NCBI RefSeq assembly: GCF_030272615.1
Contig: NC_081405.1
Location: forward strand, 315,582,041 to 315,646,040
Direction of reading: 5' to 3'
Source: Cryptomeria japonica
Taxonomy: Eukaryota; Streptophyta; Pinopsida; Cupressales; Cupressaceae
DNA length: 64,000 nt
Positions 1 to 10,810 of the stretch are shown piece by piece. Under the pieces are notes generated by a model, which saw only the letters and a list, made by a program, of their open reading frames with translations, made no database searches and was not told where the DNA came from. The position numbers and the translations under genes are program-made. How positions within the stretch are numbered: the stretch's first letter is position 1; each line of letters begins with the position of its first letter.

Positions 1-127
1 TTCCCTTCTTCTCTCTGTCTTGCTGATTTTTAGGATTTTCCTTGAGAACTAAGTCACCCACCTCAAATGTACGAGGCTTGACTTTATGATTGTAGCTGCA
101 TTGTTCCTTGACTGAATGATATGTAGC
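1..127 (-). pseudogene. Integrase C-terminal fragment fused after gag-protease
   Basis: Continuing the same minus frame past the stop at 128-130 gives YNHKVKPRTFEVGDLVL. This matches YNHRVRSRTFEVGDLVL near the integrase C-terminus of the element at 8546-10564. The catalytic D-D-E core is not present between this and the protease domain. The fragment is cut by the left edge of the window. Confidence 0.72.
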
Positions 128-130
128 TCA

Positions 131-3100
131 AGTAACTATCTTCCTTGATAAAGGAACTGAGATAGAATTACTAATGTGTGGACTACGGAGGCCCATATGC
201 ATGTCACCTAAAGAAGTTTGGGCATCCCTGATAACAAAGTCCCTTGAGTAAGCTCCATTAAAGGTCCATGATGTATCGCCAGAAGGGAAATGATGTGTGG
301 AACAAGTAGATGAGTGATGAAGGCTTACGATTATGAAAAGAAGTGAAAGTAGGATAGCATGATGGAGACTTAGGATCAACAAGTATGCTTTATGACTTGA
401 AATTTTAGAACTTTTGCCCCCAGTTATTTTGGTATTAGGGGAGATCAACTCTTGTTCTTTTTCGTTTATAGGATTTTTATCCTTGACTTTGATTTTTGCA
501 GAGTCCAATAGCTTTTGATTTTGATTTGGACTAAAGGAATTTTCTTTATTTTTGACTTTTAGATTTTTCTTTTCAAAGCTTGATTTTTGATCCCCAGTAA
601 GTAAGGGCTTTTGTGATTCTTGTTGATCCAAGTGTAGAAGTGGAGTGGAAATGGAATGAGCGGATGATATGGTAAAGTTATGTGAGCTCTCAAGAGGGCT
701 GGCGATATGCTCAATAGATTCTTTGTTGGAACTACTCTTAGGACTATTGATATCAAGAGTTGCTTGCACCACTAGAGGAGATTTGCATTCAGACTTAGTA
801 GCCACAACACTAGGTGGTTCACACCCAATTCCTTGATATTGCAAATTGTTTGTAGGTTGTTCCTGTCGACTCAATGTGTTAGGAGATAGTGGCAGTTGAT
901 CAACATGAAAGATATACTCACCACATCCCATGTCTTTAAACTTGAAATTTTCTTTGTGCTCTGTTTGTTTTGATGTAGAAGCGTTCAAGGATTTTGGATC
1001 CACATATGCTGATGAAGGAATAGCTTCTCGATTGACTGTGATTGTTATTTCTGATCTAGGTCGTAGATTGTTGTAATATATGAATGGATTTGGGTCAGAT
1101 TTGACGGTCACTTCAACTCCATTGTGTGGAAACTTGATACATCGATGATATGTAGATGGTACTGCACTCATCTCATGAATCCATGGACGTCCTAGCAATA
1201 TGTTGTATGTGAGATCTAAATCAAGGACTTGACAAACCACATCCTTTGTAACTAGCCCAACTCTGAGAGGTAAAATGACTATGCCCTTGGATGAACACTC
1301 TTCATCATCATATGCTTTGATGGTAATTTTGTTTGTAGAATTTACAACTTTCTTAGAATATCCCAATTGTTTAATAGTGCTCAATGTATAAATGTTTAGA
1401 CCTACTCCTCCATCTATCAGGACTCGTTTGATTCTATGTTTGTGTATGAAGGCTTTAATGTGTAATGGTGCATTATGTGGCTGCCTTACGGAGGCGTCAT
1501 CAGCTTCTGTGAATGTAAGGGAGTGTGGAATGGAAAGGTATCCCACCATGGCTTGAAACTGGTCCACGTTCAGATTAGTAGGAACAGCAGCTTCTCTCAA
1601 GATTTTGTCAAGAATGGATTTATGTGCGAGGGATATGCACAAGAGTTCAAGTATGGAGATGAGCACGGGTGTCTTCCCTAACTGTTCTACAAGGTCATAC
1701 TCAGGTTTGGTTGATGAGGAAGTGGTGTCTTTAGCTAGAGCACCTTGCAAAGTGAATTTACCTCAGCGGGTTGTAACATGACATTCAGAGGTAGGTTCAG
1801 AAGAAGATCCAACGCCTTTCAGAACGATCTTGGTTCTTTGGGTAGAATTATTAGGGGTTTTGTCCTTGATGATAATGGTAGAGACATAATTGTCCATCGA
1901 GATGTGATTGATGGTTGAATCATAGTTATAAGATGCTCTGGTATAGTTGGTTTGGTCATCTATGGCTGCAGCTTTTCCCTTGTCATGCTTTGGGAATGGT
2001 TCCTTAAACATTTCATGTTCTTGATTGGATGAGTGTCCTTCAATCTCAATGTCACCTCTATCAATGAGATCTTGTATGATGTTCTTCAGTCAATGACAAT
2101 TTCTTGTTTTATGACCTTTTCTCTTATGAAACTCACAATACTCGTCATCATTCCACCAATTTGGTTTAACCTTTGGTTTATATGGAGGAAAATCTCGAAC
2201 TGTGATTACCTTGTTTGCCACTAGCTTTTTGAAAACTGACTCAAGTGGTTCTCCCAATGGAGTGTACTTCCTTCATGATTTAGAAGTTGTTTGAGTATTC
2301 ACTTGATTTGATCCAGAAAAAATAAATTTGGGTCGCACTGTATTGGCATCAACAACACCATCATTGATTGTGTTCTTGTTTTTATTCCAAAATCTTGGCT
2401 TGTCTTTTCCTTTAAAGTCATCTTTGTTTTCCTTGAATATCTTAATGACTCCTTGTTCAATTAGGACCTTCTTTGTTGCTAAGCCTTTTTCAATGACGTC
2501 CTTGAAGGTGGACAAACAAGCTTTCCTTAAGTCATAACCAATCTTTTTGTTAACATTTTGGGTGAACATTTCTACCATTTGTTTTTGTGGAATTTCACAA
2601 GAGCATCTGCTAGCTAGATTCCTCCATCTTTGTAAAAATGATGCAAAAGACTCTCCCTCTTTTTGCTTGGTGTTGCACAAAGTAGTGACTGATATGTCTG
2701 TCTTTATGTTGTATGAGAAATGTTGGATAAATGCCTCTACTAGATCACCCCAAGACTTAATTCCAAGTGGAAGTTGGGAGAACCATTCCATAGCTTGATC
2801 ACCTAAGTTTTATGGGAATAATCTCATCAAATATGTCTCTTCTGCTGCTATCTCAATGCAAGCTGTGAAAAACTATCTTATGTGTGCCTTAGGATCCCCT
2901 TTTCCTCTATACTTATCAAATTTAGGCGTCACAAAGTGTGTAGGAAAAGGAGGCATTGGAATGCTCTTGTCAAATGGATAAGGACACATGTCTCTCATTG
3001 TGTATGTTGGCTTCAGTGTATTTATGTCCTCCATTTTCTTTTGTAAGTCACTGATTTGTTGCTCCAAATTGCTCTTAGGTGGAGATCGACTTCTTGGACC

Positions 3101-3970
3101 ATAACCCATGCTTGAGGCACCAATTGGAGGAGAAGCATGTTGCATATATGGATGATATTGATCATACACATGTTCATATGGAGGAGGTCTATAGTGATGT
3201 TGCATATATGGACCACTTGGTATAGATTCATGTTGAGGAACGAAATATCTATTTTGTCCATGTATACCATACTCTACAGGCATGTCATGTTCTGATGTGT
3301 TGCCCCCAAATTTGACACGGGGTTTCCTTGTGTCCAAATTTTGAGCATGCCTTTGAATATCCAATTGCTTTGGTGGTTGATCATTAGCATTGATATGTGA
3401 TTGAGCATATTTCTCTGCATAAGACTTCCATAATGTTCTGTGAAGGTGAGTATCATATGCTTGACCATGTGTATGTGGGACCTCTGGTTTTTGAAACAAA
3501 GATGATGGTGATTCAGGCACAAGATGTGGTCTTTTATTACCTCCACTATTAGGCCTCCTTTGATCCATGTTGGAGTGAGGTTGTTGCAAAGGTTGATTTT
3601 CCATTATTTGAGACATGTCAAAATCATGAGGTATCTTGGCTCCACTTTGTGCCATCATTTGTAAGAAGTATTATCTATCCCTCCTCATTATTTCCTCAAC
3701 CAATCGAGTGAAACGGGGATCCATAATGGATTCTTCCACATCTGCTGAATGTACTGAAAAGTTCTCCATATCATCATTGTGTGTATCATTGTTGTTTGTA
3801 GTGTCCATGTTCTCAACATTTGGAATGTTTCTATAGGCATCCATGTCAGGTAATGTAGTATGATCAGAATTGAAAAAGATATCATTGTCATACTCATAAG
3901 AACTCATGTTTGCGGACTCTTGAGCCTCTTTAGTTTCTCTCCTAGATTTTTGAAGACGGGTTTGAACCAT
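131..3970 (-). pseudogene. Decayed gag-protease polyprotein of a Ty3/gypsy element
   Basis: A single reading frame runs from the ATG at 3970 (MVQTRLQKSRR) leftward. It is interrupted by in-frame stops at 3671, 2873, 2810, 2273, 2090 and 1763, and ends at a stop at 128, with no frameshift. In order it shows the gag core (about 2950-2480, with MEWFSQLPLG), a CX2HX4HX4C zinc-binding motif (about 2130-2095), and a retropepsin-like domain with VLIDGGVGLNIYTL (about 1440-1380) followed by LLGRPWIHEM. The Asp-Thr/Ser-Gly triad of active proteases is altered to DGG. The C-terminal third is Ser/Lys-rich and contains a hydrophobic stretch near 312-387 of unknown meaning. Comparison with the paralogous frame at 15832 suggests several stops come from C-to-T changes (CAA to TAA, CGA to TGA). 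Confidence 0.82.
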
Positions 3971-4716
3971 GAACTAGGTATTGATCGAGATGTGTGAGAC
4001 TAGATAAAAATGGAAAAAAGTATGGAAGACCAAGAGTTGGGTGGAATGTAAATGAATCTGAGGTGTACTTGCAATGTCCAAAGTGTAAGACCAAGTATGT
4101 ATGTAGTAGAGTAGGTGTGGCTTCCAAAGAGAGGATAGTTTCTCTTGATGAGGTAAGTTGACCTTGACTCTAAGTAAGACCAAATGAGATCCAAAGGTGA
4201 TAAACCTTGATGAGGGACCACTTAGCAAAATGTTGTTGTATGTAGTATGTTGACAAAGTATGATGAGGACAAGCAAGTGACCTTTTGACTCAAGTTTAGA
4301 CAAATGTAAATTTAATGCAAGATGTAAAGCAATGATGGACTTTGTGAGAACCAAAGACAAGTTGAATGCTGGATGAAAACCTGGAGAAACAACCTAGGAA
4401 GCTCAAGAATTCCGAAACTGATTGCTCTTGTTTGCTGGACTGTAAAAATTTTTCAATTTGTGAAATTGTTGGTTGTGACCAAATCTGAATGTTTGACTAT
4501 TTTTCGTGACAAGAGGACACAATGTTGATGAGGACTCAATGTTTGCAAGTGTTTAGACTCAAAATGACTCCAAGAAAAGTGTGTTGTTTGATGTAAAAAT
4601 GTTTTGCATACACTTGAAGACACAAAAGACAAAATGTTTTGATGTTTGGTCTTGAACGTTTTATTGTTCAAAATAAGACAAGCACAATTCTTATGGTTGG
4701 CCAGGACAATAGTTGT
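3971..4716 (-). other. 5' leader of the left Ty3/gypsy remnant
   Basis: About 750 noncoding bases lie upstream of the gag ATG. No sequence complementary to a tRNA 3' end is visible near 4716, where a primer-binding site would be expected, so the leader is truncated. Short ORFs here look random. Confidence 0.55.
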
Positions 4717-6116
4717 TGATCAAAGAACACAAAACACACAAGACGTTAGAGTTAATCAATCAAAAACCAAACACATGAAGGCATTCCAAGAGAGATACTA
4801 AAAACACATGCTAATGAATCTAACTAAAGAAGTAAGACAATGAGATATCTCCAACTATCTCTCAGCATGATATTAGTTCCTTCTCCCTTGTTCCTCTCCT
4901 CTCCAAGTTCCAAAATAGTGTAGCTCTCAGTAGCTTTTTGCACTATGGATGCTTATGGAGGATTGAGATTGTAGAATAGCTCCAAACATGAAATGAAAAG
5001 CTATTTTAATGCTAAAATGATATATTTTAACCAAAAGACAAAAGATTAGATTGTTTATGCTAAAATGCTCTCTAAAATGGCTATAGTCTAAATGCTTACA
5101 AGTTTTCAGGATCTGGATTATGAAGGAATGGGCTCTATTTATAGGAAAAATGGAGCAATGGATGGCCAGGATTGAAAGGTTTAATCAAGGGTCAAGCTTG
5201 AAAGTTGGGGATCCATGTGCACAATTGGCACCAATAAAATAGTGACAAGTGTCAACATAGGGTTGGGTTGAAAGAAGAGGTTGGAGGCATTAAAGGCCTG
5301 AGAAGACCTCATGGTTATCTAAAGGCTAAGGGTCAAGTCTAAATTAGGATTACCCACTGGATTAGGAGTTAATGCAAGGATAAACCTTTGTGCAAATGAT
5401 TAAGAGATAATCATGGTCAAAGCATTAAATGCTTGATGAGACCCTTGGGTTGGATAGAGGTTGAGTCAAAACAAATGTTTTAACCATGTGGGAGGGTTTG
5501 GGTTAACCATTAATGGTTATTGGAGACTTTGTGGATTAAGTGGTTGAAAGTTGGAAGCCTTTAATGGTTTTCAAAGACTTTGAGGTTTTTGGTGGTTGAA
5601 GGTTGAAAACCTTCAATGGTTATCCAAGACTTTGGGCCATTTGAGAAGTGACTCCATTTTGCTTAGGAATGTGACAATAATTAAGGGATGGATTAAGTTA
5701 ATTAGGAAGGGGTTAGAAGAATCTAGAAGGGGATTAGATTTTTGCAAGTGGATTTGGTGGGTGAGGGAAAATAGGATTTTATTTAAAATAAAAATTCATT
5801 TATTTCAAAATGTGTGCAAGTTGCATTTGTAGGAAAATGCAAGTGGGGTGGGGATAATGATTTAAATAAATATTTTATTTAATTTATTTAAAAGAGGAAT
5901 AGGGGGATTTAATTAAATAAATTGATTTTATTTAATTAATTGATTTGAATTGGATTTAATGAATTAATTAAAATAAATTGAAAATTTATTTAATTAATAG
6001 AAGAATGTTTGGGGATTAATTAAATATTAATTTAATTAACTGATGGCTAGTGGATTTTTAATCAAATAAATATGAAATATTCATTTAATTAAAATGGACA
6101 GATTTATGTGACTACA
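4717..6116 (-). repeat. 3' LTR of E1 (outer end truncated by about 33 bp)
   Basis: This copy matches 18540-19940 almost base for base and ends in ...GTGACTACA (plus sense), giving the terminal TG on the minus strand. A TATA box (TATAAATAG, minus sense) lies near 5140. The right copy extends 33 bp further, to TGATGCCC next to the primer-binding site; those bases are replaced here by unrelated sequence, so the junction at 4717 is a deletion or recombination scar. Confidence 0.88.
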
Positions 6117-6132
6117 TTTGCCCCTCTTTGAG
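6117..6132 (-). other. Polypurine tract of E1
   Basis: On the minus strand this reads CTCAAAGAGGGGCAAA and abuts the TGTAGTC start of the 3' LTR. That is where plus-strand DNA synthesis is primed in LTR retrotransposons. Confidence 0.8.
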
Positions 6133-6469
6133 ACGGTGCAGTTTATCGCATCGTTTCAAAGAAAGAAAAACTAGGTGTGAAGAAATTCCCCATAAAATGT
6201 AAATTTAATGGGTGGTATGCCCCCTCGAGAGATGGGCCAAAAAATTTCGAAAAATCGGGCGATCTCTCGAAAAAGGATGAAAAGTGGAGGGGAGGTAGAA
6301 TAGAAAAAATTAGAACTAATGATGAAAGAATGGGAGAAAATAGAGTGAATATGAAGAAACAACAAGCTAGCGAGTACCCTTAGGTCATGCAAGAGATACA
6401 GTGAAAATGTGGTGGTTGTTCTTTCGAGTGATGCTATACAATTGATCAAAATTGGTTCAACAATCTGGT

Positions 6470-6848
6470 GCAATTGGTTTAATTGCCCCGGTCAAGTCAA
6501 AGCATGACAGTTGATGCCAGTTGTTTGCTTGGACAAGATAAAGTCTGAGTAAGTGAATCAAAGTGACCTGATGAGACTTAGGCAATTGATGTAATTGCCC
6601 GATGAAGTCAAGGTATATGAAGCAAAATACTCGTTGAGATGTAGACAATTGATGTAATTGTCCGATGGATTGTGTTTGATTGGTTGATCAATTGATAGTA
6701 TGTGCGTGTGATGGATGGTTGTGGGGAATCATGGCAGCCCCGTTGAGACTAGGTCATTATGATAAATGCCTGATGTAGTCTAGGTTTGCCATAATCGATT
6801 ACCTGTTGAGACCCGAAGATACTTGATCAGAGTATCTGTTGATAGTCT
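6470..6848 (-). repeat. Array of five stem-loops with covarying arms (E1)
   Basis: Inner stems are GCAATT/AATTGC (6470-6486), GGCAATT/AATTGCC (6581-6599), GACAATT/AATTGTC (6644-6662), GGTCATT/AATGCC with one bulge (6752-6770) and AGATACT/AGTATCT (6817-6837). Three are enclosed by outer stems: GACTT/AAGTC (6575-6609), AGACTA/TAGTCT (6746-6781) and AGAC/GTCT (6809-6848). Most later units carry GTTGAGA before and GATG or GTTGATA after the inner stem. The arms differ between units but pairing is kept. Confidence 0.7.
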
Positions 6849-7268
6849 AGGTGTGTGTGAGTCGATGTATCTGTGTAGACAGAGTAACTGGCTTGGCTTA
6901 TTGGATGACTGAGGATGGGAAACACAATCCCTCCTATTTAGAGATGGATGGTGATGAACGTGGCTTGATTAGGTTGATTGAGAAACGATGTAAGGTATGT
7001 GATGCTGATTATCGAGATGGGGAGGGTGAGGGGGGGGGGGGGGTTCGATGTTAGATAGAAGAAATGGAGAACCTATGACTCATTCCTATGGAAGAAGAGG
7101 AAAATAGAGTATGCATTATTATGACTATGTATGCATGATATGTAGCTATTATGAATGTATGGATGGGTGGAATGCAATGAAATGCAATATATATAGATGA
7201 GATGAGATGACGATCCATAGTGCTCTATTTTCATCATTGAGCTTTAAAATGTTGGAAGAGAATACAAG

Positions 7269-7364
7269 CATCTTGACACAATAATTCAAGATGACCTGAG
7301 TATTCCTTTCATGGATTTTATATAGCAAGTTAATACAAGCAACTTGATATAATGGATCAAGTTG
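7269..7364 (-). repeat. Tandem pair of hairpins with a compensatory stem change
   Basis: Two related units about 71 bp apart form CATCTTG/CAAGATG (7269-7275, 7287-7293) and CAACTTG/CAAGTTG (7340-7346, 7358-7364). Both are followed by ACCTGAGTATT. The third stem pair is T:A in one and A:T in the other. Confidence 0.65.
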
Positions 7365-8545
7365 ACCTGAGTATTGCTTGCGGAACAGACAAGGATTATC
7401 TCCGTTCATGCATGACTTGGATCGTCCTCCTTGATCTTAGGCTGATCATATCCTGAGACAAGTGCATACCGTACTAAGAGATAACACCTTTATCCAGTTT
7501 GGAGGAAGAGGAACCAAAGGATGAGCATTGTACCTGCAACCAAACAGCATATTTACATAAAGAATAAAGAATAAGGATCCTTGGTAATGGCTCATGCTCA
7601 TATGGTCGAGGTATACGCTGTAGTCAGCAAGCCGTAGTGATCTATGACTGCATTTTGCATAAGATCACGTAGCTTAGTGAACTTCCCACGTAGACACCAT
7701 TAGTACATGCCCCAAAACTTCATCGGAAATAATGCGCAAACGATACAAAACCATGCTGAAAGATCCTGATACTGATAAACAAACGATTGTACTCACAAAT
7801 CAACCAAGTATTTGATAGCTTAACATAATTTTCTTGTCAAAGAAAATGTCATCTTGTCTTTGTTTTGGTAAGGAAGGATGCATCCTTGTTTTAAAGATAG
7901 GTTGGGATTGTTAATGTCGATTGTGTGGTTTGATTGGTAAATGGTCAGTGTGTGAGTAGTTGTCAATGTTTATTTTGTATCTGATCGGATAAATATGTAC
8001 AAGGTGTTGCCATGTTTTTGGGTGATTTTCGATGGTTTTTGTCGATGTTTTTGGATTTTGTGAATCATTTTTGAATGTTTTTGGTATTTTGAGAGTCATT
8101 TTTGAATGTTTTTGATATTTTCTGATGATTGCCTAAATGAAGAGCGTAATGATATATAAGACAATGTAGAATCCACTTCCATCACGAGGGTAAGGGTATT
8201 GCCCCCAGTTTGTAGACCTGACTATGAAAAGGTGGGATGCTAGACGCGTGGAGTACTTTCTTAATTGCAGATCAAATAACAAGTCATAGTTTGGATGGAT
8301 GGATGTGTGTGTGCATGAATGTGATCGCAACGAGCCTGAAAGATACTGGAGCCATTGTTTTTACGAGTGGCGCCTGTTTGCCAGGTTTTCACCATCGCAC
8401 TTACCCAAGGTGCCACCGGAGTGGTTGTTCACCGTTTGGATGCATGATTTTTCTTTACTTTTTTGAATGTTTTTGGTATTTTTGATGTTTTTGTGAATGT
8501 TTTTGGTATTTTCTGGTATGCAGGAAGCCTGATGCTCTGTACACC

Positions 8546-10810
8546 TTAGGTATAAAACCGTTTGAGGTGCATGCTATTGATTGGATCTGCGAGCGGTTCT
8601 CCTTCTGAAGTAGCCAACTGATATGCCCCGGACCCGAACACAGCAGTGACAACATATGGGCCCAGCCAGTTTGATTCAAACTTGCCCTGATGTTCTCTGT
8701 TTGGTTGGTTGCGAGGATTCTCTCGTAGAACAAGATCACCTACCTCAAATGTACGAGATCTAACTCGGTGATTGTAGCTTCTGCTCATGCGCTGCTGATA
8801 GGCTTTGAGGTGATTGTATGCAGCTTGTCGTTTCTCATCAAGTAACTCTAAGTCCTGAAGACGGGATACTCTGTAGGTTTCATCATCGATGAGATTATGC
8901 AAGGAAACTCGTAATGATGGTATCTCAACCTCAATAGGTAAGATAGCTTCTGCACCATAGACTAATGAATAAGGAGTTGCACCTGTAGGGGTTCGAATGC
9001 TAGTGCGATATGCCCATAATGCTGGATTCAATTGAACATGCCAATCACGACCGACATCATTGACTGTCTTCTTGAGGATCCTCAATATGTTTTTATTGGA
9101 TGCTTCGGCCTGACCATTGCCTTGTGGGTAATAGGGAGTGGAAAAGCGGTGTTGGATATGAAATTTCTCACAAAGCTCATGGACATCCTGATTTTTAAAA
9201 GGAAGACCGTTATCTGTGACGATGGACATGGGTACACCATACCGGCAGATGATGTAATTGAGGATGAATGAGGCGATCTGCTTGCCGGTGACTTGGGTAA
9301 GTGGAACAGCTTCGATCCACTTGGTGAAATATTCGATGGCGGTAATAATGAATTTATGGCCGTTGGATGAAGATGGATGAATCTTACCCACAAGGTCAAG
9401 GCCCCATTGACAGAAAGGCCATGGTGTCGTGATTGGTTGCAGTTCCTGGGCCGGTGCATGTATCAGGTCGCCATGAACTTGACATTTCTTGCATTTCCTG
9501 ACAAAATAGTAGGAATCCTTTTCCATAGATGGCCAATAGTATCCAGCTCGCATGATCTTCTTGGCTAGTGATGGACCACTTGAGTGAGTCCCGCAAATTC
9601 CTTCACGTACCTCTTCCAAAGCCTTTGTTATCTCATCTTGTTCCAGACATCGAAGGAGAGTACCATCAAGACTACGTCGGTATAGGGTGTCGGCAATAAT
9701 GGTATATCGAGCAGTTTGGCGAATGAAGGTTTTACGTTGGTTATTTGATTGGTTGGGAGGAAGGGTATGATCACGAAGATAGGTGTAGAACTCACCGTAC
9801 CATGGGGATTCGGAACCAACAAGGCGACATATCATTTCGGATTCGGGGATATCATAAGCGGGGATCCAAAGCTGTTCGACCAAGAACTCATAGCGTGTTG
9901 AATTCTGTGGAAGATCTAGGAGAGATGCGATAGTAGCCATAGCGTCAGCAGCTCGATTCTGATCTCTTGGTATCTGCTCAAAGGTGATAGTAGTAAATGA
10001 TGTCTTTAGAGTGTCCACCATTTGCTTGTATGGCATGAGTTTATCATCTTTGGTCTGATATTCATCTGTTGCTTGTCGAATGACCAGTTGCGAGTCGCCA
10101 TATACTTGCAGTTCTTGTAATTTCCATTGTACGGCTAACCTGAGTCCTGTGATCAAGGCCTCATACTCTGCTATGTTGTTTGTGCATGGAAATGTGAGCC
10201 TGTAAAACTTCGGGATGCTATCACCTTGAGGTGTGATAAACAGAATGCCTGCCCCCGAGCCGTGCCTAGTGTATGACCCATCAAAATATAGCTTCCATGG
10301 TTGTGTTGTTGTGATCATGAATATCTCTTCATCTGGAAAATTGGAAATGAGAGGATGATCGCCTATGAGTGGTGCATCGGCCAACTGATCTGCAATGACC
10401 TGCCCTTTGATAGCTTTACGGTCCACATACTCGATGTCAAATTCACTTAGAATCATTACCCATTTGGCCAAGCGACCTATCAATGCTGCTTTGTTGAGTA
10501 AGTACTTGAGTGGATCAATCTTTGCAATGAGTTGTACCTTGTGTGTTAATAGATAGTGTCTCAATTTTGTGGCTGCTAAGATTACTGCTAGGCAAGCTCA
10601 CTCAATAGGTGTGTAATTGAGTTCATAGCCAACCAGTGTGCGAGAGATGTAGTATACAGCACACTCTTTACCTTCTGCATTATGTTGTGCTAGTAGTACA
10701 CCCAATGCTGTACTTGTTGCTGAGATATAGAGTAACAATGGTCTACTTGGATCTGGTGGCATCAACAATGGTGGATTCATGAGATAGTCTTTAAGTTGTT
10801 GAAATGCTTG
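8546..10810 (-). CDS. E1 polyprotein, RNase H and integrase part
   Basis: This continues the frame of the upstream gag-PR-RT part after a TAG at 10811-10813; a TGA at 10598-10600 interrupts it once more. The first segment is the retroviral RNase H next to RT (SATSTALGVLLAQ). An archaeal-type RNase H follows (WKLYFDGSYTRHGSGAG, NIAEYEAL, YGDSQLVI), starting about residue 90 of the 672-residue ORF that begins at 10564. Integrase comes next, with a zinc-binding H/C region ending KCKKCQ, then D-D-E motifs in GLDLVG, VTDNG and QAEASNKN, and a C-terminal FEVGDLVL region. All catalytic acids are visible. Both stops fit single C-to-T changes from CAG and CGA; this is inference from the surrounding motif. 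Confidence 0.88.

Larger units (their letters stand above)
1..4716 (-). mobile_element. Degenerate Ty3/gypsy (Tat-like) deletion derivative
   Basis: This minus-strand element has a 5' leader (3971-4716), then gag and protease, then a direct jump to the C-terminal end of integrase at the left edge of the window. Reverse transcriptase, both RNases H and the integrase core are absent. Its proteins resemble those of the neighbouring complete element at 8546-15832 but are clearly diverged. Its own 5' LTR and primer-binding site are missing, because the leader runs straight into the neighbour's LTR at 4717. The element continues beyond the left edge. It is a non-autonomous remnant; whether it was ever mobilised in this deleted form cannot be told here. 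Confidence 0.8.
6133..8545 (-). other. 3' noncoding region of E1, rich in stem-loops
   Basis: No gene is visible between the integrase stop and the polypurine tract. The stretch contains many short perfect inverted repeats: 6225-6233/6262-6270 (TCGAGAGAT/ATCTCTCGA), the array at 6470-6848, the pair at 7269-7364, and 7637-7643/7662-7668 (GTGATCT/AGATCAC). It also has a run of 14 G at 7030-7043, and several repeats of TGAATGTTTTTGGTATTTT at about 8070-8120 and 8463-8515. Confidence 0.7.
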
